A DNA stretch of 64,000 nucleotides from Streptomyces sp. NRRL F-5630 (GTDB taxonomy: Bacteria; Actinomycetota; Actinomycetes; Streptomycetales; Streptomycetaceae), in NCBI RefSeq assembly GCF_000719475.1, contig NZ_JOGO01000014.1, positions 1-64,000 on the forward strand, written 5' to 3'. Made by a program: the position numbers and the translations under genes. Below are positions 58,777-64,000 of this stretch, one piece after another. A model generated the notes under the pieces. That model was given only the letters and a program-made list of their open reading frames with translations, was not told where the DNA came from and ran no database searches. How positions within the stretch are numbered: the stretch's first letter is position 1; each line of letters opens with the position of its first letter.

Positions 58777-61713
58777 ATGCCACTGCTGGAACCGCGCCCG
58801 ACCGCCCTGCGCCCCGCCGGGCGTGAGGAGACCGCACCGGACCTGGTTCCCGCCGGGCTCGCGGGCGGTACGCCGGAGCCGCTGCGCGGTGAGCTGAGCG
58901 CGCTGCTCGGGCCCGGGAAGGTGCTCTCCGGCATCTCGGATCTCGTGCGGTACGCGTCCGACGCGAGCCCCTACCGCTTCCTGCCCCAGGTCGTGGTGGT
59001 CCCCGAGTCGGCCGAGGACGTCGCGGCGGTCATGCGGTACGCGCGGGACAAGGGCCGCAAGGTGGTCTTCCGCGCCGCGGGGACCTCGCTCAACGGACAG
59101 GCGCAGGGCGAGGACATCCTCGTGGACGTGCGGCGGCACTGGGCGGGCGTCGAGGTGCTCGACGAGGGCGCGCGCGTGCGGCTCGGCCCCGGCACGACGA
59201 TCGTCCGGGCCAATACGACGCTCGCCCGGCACGGGCGCGTGCTCGGCCCCGACCCGGCGAGCGCGATCGCGTGCACGGTCGGCGGGGTCGTCGCGAACAA
59301 CGCGTCGGGCATGACGGCGGGGACGACCCGGAACTCGTACCGCCTGGTCAGCTCGCTGACCGTGGTGCTGCCCTCGGGCACTGTCGTGGACACGGGCGCG
59401 CCCGACGCGGCGGAGAGACTCGCCGCGGCGGAGCCCGAGCTGTGCGCCGGACTCATGGCGCTGAAGGCGGAGATCGAGGCGGACGCGGCGCTCGTGGCAC
59501 GTATCCGCGCGAAGTACGAGATCAAGAACACCAACGGCTACCGGCTCGACGCCTTCCTCGACGGGGACGACCCGGTCTCGATCCTGCGCGGGCTCATGGT
59601 CGGCTCCGAGGGCACCTTCGGCTTCATCTCCGAGGTGGTCTTCGACACGCTGCCGCTGGAGCGCCTCAACTCGACCGCCCTGCTCTTCTTCCCCTCGCTG
59701 CCCGCGGCGGCGGCCGCCGTTCCGCGGTTCAACGAGGCGGGCGCGATCGCCGTCGAGCTCATGGACGGGAACACGCTGCGCGCCTCGACGAGCGTCGCCG
59801 GGGTGCCCGCGGACTGGGCCGACCTGCCGAAGGACACCGCGGCGCTGCTCGTGGAGTTCCGCGCGTCCGACGAGGCCGGGCGGGAGGCGAACGAGCGGGC
59901 CGCCGCCGAGGTGATGGAGCACCTCGAACTGGTGGCCCCGGTCGCCTCGGTGACCAATGCCTTCACGCGCGAGGCGAAGGTCGTCGGCGGGTACTGGAAG
60001 GCGCGCAAGGCGTTCGTGACCGCTGTGGGCGGTACGCGCCCCTCGGGCACGACGCTCATCACGGAGGACTTCGCCGTGCCGCCGTCGCGGCTCGCCGAGG
60101 CGTGCGAAGCGCTGCTCGAACTCCAGACCGCGCACGGTTTCGACGCCGCGGTCGCCGGTCACGCCGCGCACGGCAACCTCCACTTCCTCCTCGCCTTCGA
60201 CGCGGCGAAGCCCGAGGACGTACGGCGCTACGCGGACTTCATGGACGCGTTCTGCGCGAGCACCGTCGAGCGCTTCGACGGCTCGCTGAAGGCCGAGCAC
60301 GCCACGGGCCGCAACATCGCGCCGTTCCTGGAGCTGGAGTGGGGCCCGCGCGCGACCGAGCTGATGTGGCGTATCAAGCAGGTCATGGACCCCGAGGGCG
60401 TCCTCGCCCCGCGCATCGTGCTCGACCGCGACCCGAAGGCCCACCTGCGCGGGCTCAAGACCATCCCGCGGGTCGAGGCCGTCGCCGACCCGTGCATCGA
60501 GTGCGGCTTCTGCGAGCCGACCTGCCCGAGCCAGCACCTCACGACGACGCCGCGGCAGCGCATCGTGCTGCGCCGCGAGATGATGCGCCAGCCGGCCGGC
60601 TCGGCAGTCGAGACGGGGCTGCTCGACGCCTACGGTTACGACGCCGTGGACACGTGCGCCGGTGACTCGACGTGCAAGCTCGCGTGCCCCGTCGGCATCG
60701 ACACGGGCGCCATGATGAAGGAGTTCCGTCACCAGCGGCACAGCGACCGCGAGGAGAGGATCGCCGCGTACACGGCGAAGGACTTCAAGGTCGTGGAGAG
60801 CGGGGCGCGGCTCGCGGTGGCCTCGGCGGAGAAGATCAGCGACCGGCTGCTCACGGCGGTGACGCGCGCGGCGCGCAAGGCGGTCCGCCCCGACCTCGTA
60901 CCGGAGTGGCTGCCCGAGCTCCCCGGCGCCGCGGCCCGGCGCCTGCCCCGCACGGAGAAGGCGACGGCGACGGCCGTCTACTACCCGGCGTGCGTCAACC
61001 GCATCTTCGGCGGCCCCGAGGGCGACTACGAACCCTCGCTGCCGCAGGCCGTCGTCCTGCTCGCGCGGCGCGCGGGCAAGCCGGTGTGGATTCCCGGGGA
61101 CGTCTCGGGCACGTGCTGCTCGACCATCTGGCACTCGAAGGGCTACGAGGACGCCAACACGGTCATGGCCAACCGCATCGTCGAGGCGGCGTGGGGCTGG
61201 ACGGGCGGCGGGCGGCTGCCGCTCGTCGTCGACGCCTCCTCGTGCACGCTCGGGATCGCCCACGAGGTGGTCCCGTACCTGACACCGGAGAACAAGGAGC
61301 TGCACGATTCGCTCACGATCGTGGACTCCCTCGTGTGGGCGGCCGAGGAGCTGCTTCCGGAGCTGACCATCCATCGCAAGGTGGAGTCCGCCGTCGTCCA
61401 CCCGACGTGCTCGATGCAGCACCTCGGCGACGTCGACCAGCTCGTGGAGCTGGCCGGGGCCTGCGCCCACGAGGTGGTCGTGCCCGACGACGTCGGCTGC
61501 TGCGCCTTCGCGGGCGACCGGGGGATGCTCCACCGGGAGCTGACCGAGTCGGCGACGGCGGCGGAGGCGGCCGAGGTGACGTCCCGGCCCTTCGACGCGT
61601 ACCTCTCGGCGAACCGCATGTGCGAGGTCGGCATGGACCACGCGACGGGCGGCAAGGGGTACGCCTCGGTGCTCATGCAGCTGGAGCGGGCGACGCGGCC
61701 GCCGCGGGGCTGA
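58777..61713 (+). CDS. FAD-linked oxidase fused to iron-sulfur domain (D-lactate/glycolate dehydrogenase type)
   Basis: 978 residues from ATG 58777 (AAGGAG upstream). The FAD_binding_4 domain is first (PQVVVVPESAEDVAAVMRYA, then RAAGTSLNGQAQGEDILVD and GGVVANNASGMTAG), followed by the FAD-oxidase C-terminal domain. Two 4Fe-4S motifs come next (CIECGFCEPTCP and CAGDSTCKLACP), then two CCG-type domains (GTCCSTIWHSKG and DVGCCAFAGDRG). This fused form oxidises D-lactate or a related 2-hydroxy acid and passes electrons to the quinone pool. Confidence 0.92.
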   Translation: MPLLEPRPTALRPAGREETAPDLVPAGLAGGTPEPLRGELSALLGPGKVLSGISDLVRYASDASPYRFLPQVVVVPESAEDVAAVMRYARDKGRKVVFRAAGTSLNGQAQGEDILVDVRRHWAGVEVLDEGARVRLGPGTTIVRANTTLARHGRVLGPDPASAIACTVGGVVANNASGMTAGTTRNSYRLVSSLTVVLPSGTVVDTGAPDAAERLAAAEPELCAGLMALKAEIEADAALVARIRAKYEIKNTNGYRLDAFLDGDDPVSILRGLMVGSEGTFGFISEVVFDTLPLERLNSTALLFFPSLPAAAAAVPRFNEAGAIAVELMDGNTLRASTSVAGVPADWADLPKDTAALLVEFRASDEAGREANERAAAEVMEHLELVAPVASVTNAFTREAKVVGGYWKARKAFVTAVGGTRPSGTTLITEDFAVPPSRLAEACEALLELQTAHGFDAAVAGHAAHGNLHFLLAFDAAKPEDVRRYADFMDAFCASTVERFDGSLKAEHATGRNIAPFLELEWGPRATELMWRIKQVMDPEGVLAPRIVLDRDPKAHLRGLKTIPRVEAVADPCIECGFCEPTCPSQHLTTTPRQRIVLRREMMRQPAGSAVETGLLDAYGYDAVDTCAGDSTCKLACPVGIDTGAMMKEFRHQRHSDREERIAAYTAKDFKVVESGARLAVASAEKISDRLLTAVTRAARKAVRPDLVPEWLPELPGAAARRLPRTEKATATAVYYPACVNRIFGGPEGDYEPSLPQAVVLLARRAGKPVWIPGDVSGTCCSTIWHSKGYEDANTVMANRIVEAAWGWTGGGRLPLVVDASSCTLGIAHEVVPYLTPENKELHDSLTIVDSLVWAAEELLPELTIHRKVESAVVHPTCSMQHLGDVDQLVELAGACAHEVVVPDDVGCCAFAGDRGMLHRELTESATAAEAAEVTSRPFDAYLSANRMCEVGMDHATGGKGYASVLMQLERATRPPRG

Positions 61714-61856
61714 GAGGGCCGGGCGGTACGCGGCGGGGGCCGGGCTGACGACGGGGGCGGGGCGGCGCGGCCGGTTCCGTGCACCGGGCCCGGCCCCGGG
61801 CCGCCGCTCCCTCGCCGTACCGGCGCGCTCGTCCCCCTGCCGCCGGGACAAGCCGC

Positions 61857-62600
61857 TCAGGCCGCCAGGTTCTTCCTGTCCCCCATGACCACGACCGGGT
61901 GCTGTGCCGGGTCGAGGGTCGTGAGGAGCGACCTCATGCCCGCCTTGGGGATGCTGACGCACGCCGAGGTGCCGCTGCCGTGGTCCATGTGCAGCCAGAT
62001 GCTGCCGCCCTTGCTCTGGCCCTCGGGGCGCGTGGGGTCGTTGGGCGGGGTGCCCTTGACGCGGTTGTAGTCGATGGCGATGACGTAGTCGAAGTCGTGC
62101 CAGTGGGACTTCGCCCAGTAGTGCGGCGCCTGGATCGACGCGGTCTGCGTGTACGGGAGCGCGGCCCCGGGGTCGGCGAGGACGCCGCCCGCGTCGCTCA
62201 GCGTGTAGACGCCGACGGGACTGCGCTTGTCGTTCTCGTGGTGGGCCGTGGTCCAGCCCTTCTTGCCGTTGTGCCCCTGCCAGGAAGCGGACTTCTTCCA
62301 CGTCTTCCCGGTCTTCGTGTAGAGCACGACGGTCGAGTCCGCCGAGTCGACGCCCTTGCCGTAGACGGCGACGACCTGGCGGCTCGCCGCGGGGATCTGT
62401 GACTGGAGACGTTCGCCGACGCCGGGGATGCGGGTCGGGTCGGCCTCGGGGGCGCGGTGGGCGGCGGGCGAGGACGCCGCGGCTGCCTTCCCGGAGCCGT
62501 CCCCGTCGTCCTGCCCGGAGCAGGAGGTGAGCAGCGCGAGCACCGCCGCCGTACCGATCAGGACCTTTGCCGCTCCACCCGTACTGTGCATGGCATTCAT
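61857..62600 (-). CDS. L,D-transpeptidase-like lipoprotein
   Basis: 247 residues from ATG 62600. A signal peptide ends in lipobox LTSC with C27 as the lipidated Cys. A Ser/Ala-rich linker is followed by a YkuD-like domain whose active-site segment is HMDHGSGTSACVSI, with Cys in the SACVS position. Such enzymes cross-link peptidoglycan stems or work on other cell-wall amides outside the membrane. No pathway partners are next to it. Confidence 0.8.
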   Translation of the reverse strand: MNAMHSTGGAAKVLIGTAAVLALLTSCSGQDDGDGSGKAAAASSPAAHRAPEADPTRIPGVGERLQSQIPAASRQVVAVYGKGVDSADSTVVLYTKTGKTWKKSASWQGHNGKKGWTTAHHENDKRSPVGVYTLSDAGGVLADPGAALPYTQTASIQAPHYWAKSHWHDFDYVIAIDYNRVKGTPPNDPTRPEGQSKGGSIWLHMDHGSGTSACVSIPKAGMRSLLTTLDPAQHPVVVMGDRKNLAA

Positions 62601-62710
62601 CCTGCCACCCGGGCCGAGAGGTGCTGTGCGGGAGGGACGGCGGGGGGCCGGACTTTGCCGGGTGGCGAACAACCGTTTGCCTGCCGAAGAGGCAGGCCGG
62701 AGCGCGAGCG

Positions 62711-62920
62711 CTACGCGCGCTTGACGGCCGCGACGAAGACGGACCAGCTGGGCGCGGAGAGGAGGAGGGCGGGGCCTTGGGGGGACTTGCTGTCGCGGAC
62801 GGGGACGCCGGCGGGGTGGGCGTCGAAGACCTCCAGGCAACTCGATCCGTTCGTGCCGCTGTAGGAGGACTTCCGCCAGCCGCTACGGAGCGAAGTGTTG
62901 GAGATGTAGTGCTCAGACAC
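62711..62920 (-). CDS. DUF397 protein
   Basis: 69 residues from GTG 62920, overlapping the end of the XRE gene by 8 bp. The body is typical (GWRKSSYSGTNGSSCLEVF, then PVRDSKSPQGP). It is the partner gene of the DUF5753 regulator directly upstream. Confidence 0.88.
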   Translation of the reverse strand: MSEHYISNTSLRSGWRKSSYSGTNGSSCLEVFDAHPAGVPVRDSKSPQGPALLLSAPSWSVFVAAVKRA

Positions 62921-63710
62921 GCTTCCTGAACTCCCTTGCTTGTTCTCGCATGAGGGCGATGGACGGCGTCAAGGCCAAGGCTTCACCCAGAGAAAGATCG
63001 TATGTGCTCTGGAGTTCAGTAACCATCGCCGGATCGTCGTGGAGCAGACCCACGCGAAGACCTTCCGTGTAGGCCAAGGGCGGCTGATCCTTGAACCACA
63101 TCAAGCTCATCTGACCGTCCAACGCCGGGTACGGCACTTTACCGAACGGCACGATGTGGACCCGAATACGCCCCGATTCAGAGAGATCAACCAAGTGTTC
63201 CAGTTGTTCCGCCATGACCTCGTACCCCCCAACCGGCCGCCTGATCACCGCCTCATCCAGCACGACCCACACTTCCGGGGTAACAGGGTCGTCGAGCAGC
63301 CGCGCACGCTCCAGCCTCGACACAACCCACCCGTGTCGCCGTTCCTCGCTCTGTCGGGGGTAACCGACATCAAGCACTGCGGTCGCATACGCCTCGGTCT
63401 GGAGGAAGCCGGGCACCCAAGTCGGCGCGTACTCCCGAATGATCGTGGCCAGCTTTTCGAATTGGCGAGCAGCCTCGAACCATGCGGCGAAACTCTCGTT
63501 CTGCTTCTTCGGCCGGAACGTCACCAGCACATTCCCCGTACCCAACGCCGCGTCCAGAGCCATCGCGTCCGTCTCGCTCGGGATGCGTCGGTCGGTCTCG
63601 ATCGCCGTGATCATCGAGCGCGACATGAACGCCCTGGCCGCCAGCTCGTCCTGGCTCCATCCCTTCGCCTCGCGCGCGCCCCGCAGCCACTGCCCGTAAG
63701 TCATGGCCAT
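62913..63710 (-). CDS. XRE regulator with DUF5753 domain
   Basis: 265 residues from ATG 63710; ATG 63704 is also possible. The HTH is at about 5-60 (LRGAREAKGWSQDELAARAF, then MITAIETDRRIPSE), followed by DUF5753 (TWVPGFLQTEAYATAVL, then VVLDEAVIRRPVGGYEV). It is the second such pair in the window, with different sequence from the pair at 40969-42023. Confidence 0.9.
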   Translation of the reverse strand: MAMTYGQWLRGAREAKGWSQDELAARAFMSRSMITAIETDRRIPSETDAMALDAALGTGNVLVTFRPKKQNESFAAWFEAARQFEKLATIIREYAPTWVPGFLQTEAYATAVLDVGYPRQSEERRHGWVVSRLERARLLDDPVTPEVWVVLDEAVIRRPVGGYEVMAEQLEHLVDLSESGRIRVHIVPFGKVPYPALDGQMSLMWFKDQPPLAYTEGLRVGLLHDDPAMVTELQSTYDLSLGEALALTPSIALMREQAREFRKRV

Positions 63711-63741
63711 CGCTTTGCCCCGTTCCTGCCACTCTGACGTT

Positions 63742-63757
63742 GTGTCAAGGATGACAC
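63742..63757. promoter_or_regulatory. Small inverted repeat with a TTGACA box before the XRE gene
   Basis: GTGTCA and TGACAC flank AGGA at 63742-63757. On the minus strand TTGACA (63748-63743) reads as a good -35; no convincing -10 follows. The site lies between the XRE gene and the divergent gene at 63825 and may be the XRE operator. Confidence 0.35.
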
Positions 63758-63824
63758 TACCCACCGTGGTCGCGGGGCCGTTCTCTGAACGCAAGCAACC
63801 CGACGACGAACGGACGAAGCGCCG

Positions 63825-64000
63825 ATGAACCGCCCCACGCAGGAGAACCCGATCTCCCTTCCCCCGTGGTCGAACGAAGTCCCGAAGCCGGTTCCCGGGT
63901 GTTACCTGTGCGACAACATCGCGCACGAGCGGTCGTACGCCGTGGCCAACGGAAACGCGAGCCTCGTGAGCGACCTGAATGTGCGGCTGCGCCGCCACCT
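63825..64000 (+). CDS. Hypothetical protein, cut off by the window end
   Basis: ATG 63825 opens a frame that stays open to the window end (58 codons). It begins MNRPTQENPISLPPWSNEVP and has a CYLCDNIAHERSYA segment with two Cys and a His. It is divergent from the XRE/DUF397 pair; genes at this place are often small proteins of unknown role. The end is outside the window. Confidence 0.5.
   Translation, partial: MNRPTQENPISLPPWSNEVPKPVPGCYLCDNIAHERSYAVANGNASLVSDLNVRLRRH

Noticed and set aside
58024..62301. Minus-strand open frame of 1425 codons
   Set aside because: It is opposite the MarR and FAD/FeS dehydrogenase genes and consists of Arg/Gly/Ala-rich low-complexity sequence typical of GC-rich antisense frames.
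1..64000. tRNA genes or tRNA-type attachment sites
   Set aside because: I found no cloverleaf with conserved TTCGA loop and acceptor stem; the serine integrase near yjbQ does not need one.

Overview
The window is high-GC actinobacterial DNA, almost certainly from a Streptomyces. The signs are GTG/TTG starts, ATGA/GTGA stop-start overlaps, a WhiB protein, DUF2637, DUF4913, XRE(DUF5753)/DUF397 pairs and tandem LuxR-type helices. About 53.5 kb on the left is accessory DNA that reads like an integrative mobilizable or conjugative element with inserted cargo. The last 10.5 kb looks like ordinary chromosome. The likely border is the 67-bp gap between a large serine integrase (51949-53493, minus) and the 3' end of a yjbQ/UPF0047 gene (53561-53977, minus).

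Layout. 0.1-12.4 kb: after one minus-strand gene, a plus-strand train of nearly all overlapping genes. A cargo part (small protein, MFS exporter, ATP-grasp ligase) is followed by element functions: a VirD4/TraG-type coupling ATPase, a protein with two DnaB N-terminal domains, a C5 DNA methyltransferase, DUF4913, a RelE/ParE-like protein and a winged-helix regulator. A complete IS1380-type element with a CTAA target duplication ends this block (12361-14017). 14.2-21.1 kb: a 2088-residue secreted RHS/YD-repeat polymorphic toxin with an unrecognised basic C-terminal domain and a candidate immunity gene. 21.9-28.7 kb: a minus-strand mobilization/replication block (relaxase, MobC, DUF2637 membrane protein, WhiB-HTH, DnaC-like loader, replication-initiator-like protein). 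29-31.9 kb: XRE, ImmA/IrrE peptidase, MAB_1171c-type membrane protein and PAP2-like protein.

32.2-40.7 kb is the most interesting part: nine tightly coupled minus-strand genes with no obvious known pathway. They encode a radical SAM protein with an unusual CX2CX2C motif, an enolase-superfamily enzyme, a small unknown protein, a HAD protein, a SAM methyltransferase, two phytanoyl-CoA-dioxygenase-like oxygenases, a YrdC/Sua5-domain protein and a strongly diverged phosphoketolase. It has the look of a small specialised-metabolite cluster. It is flanked by an XRE/DUF397 pair, a TPR-type regulator and an SDR.

44.5-50.8 kb holds an RsbW-like ATPase, a GH15 glycosidase, and a four-gene operon of a histidine-kinase-like ATPase, a protein made of four tandem LuxR-type helix-turn-helix units, an M14-like peptidase and a small Cys-rich protein. 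53.5-64 kb carries yjbQ, a flavin monooxygenase, an MltG-like protein, an ABC exporter with a divergent MarR regulator and a clear palindromic operator, a fused FAD/FeS dehydrogenase, an L,D-transpeptidase-like lipoprotein and another XRE/DUF397 pair.

Reading frames break in several otherwise well-conserved genes: coupling ATPase, methyltransferase (three times), transposase N-terminus, relaxase and histidine-kinase-like protein. Several breaks lie at or beside short homopolymers. Either the element is decaying or the assembly has indel errors; raw reads would decide. No rRNA, tRNA or CRISPR array was recognised.
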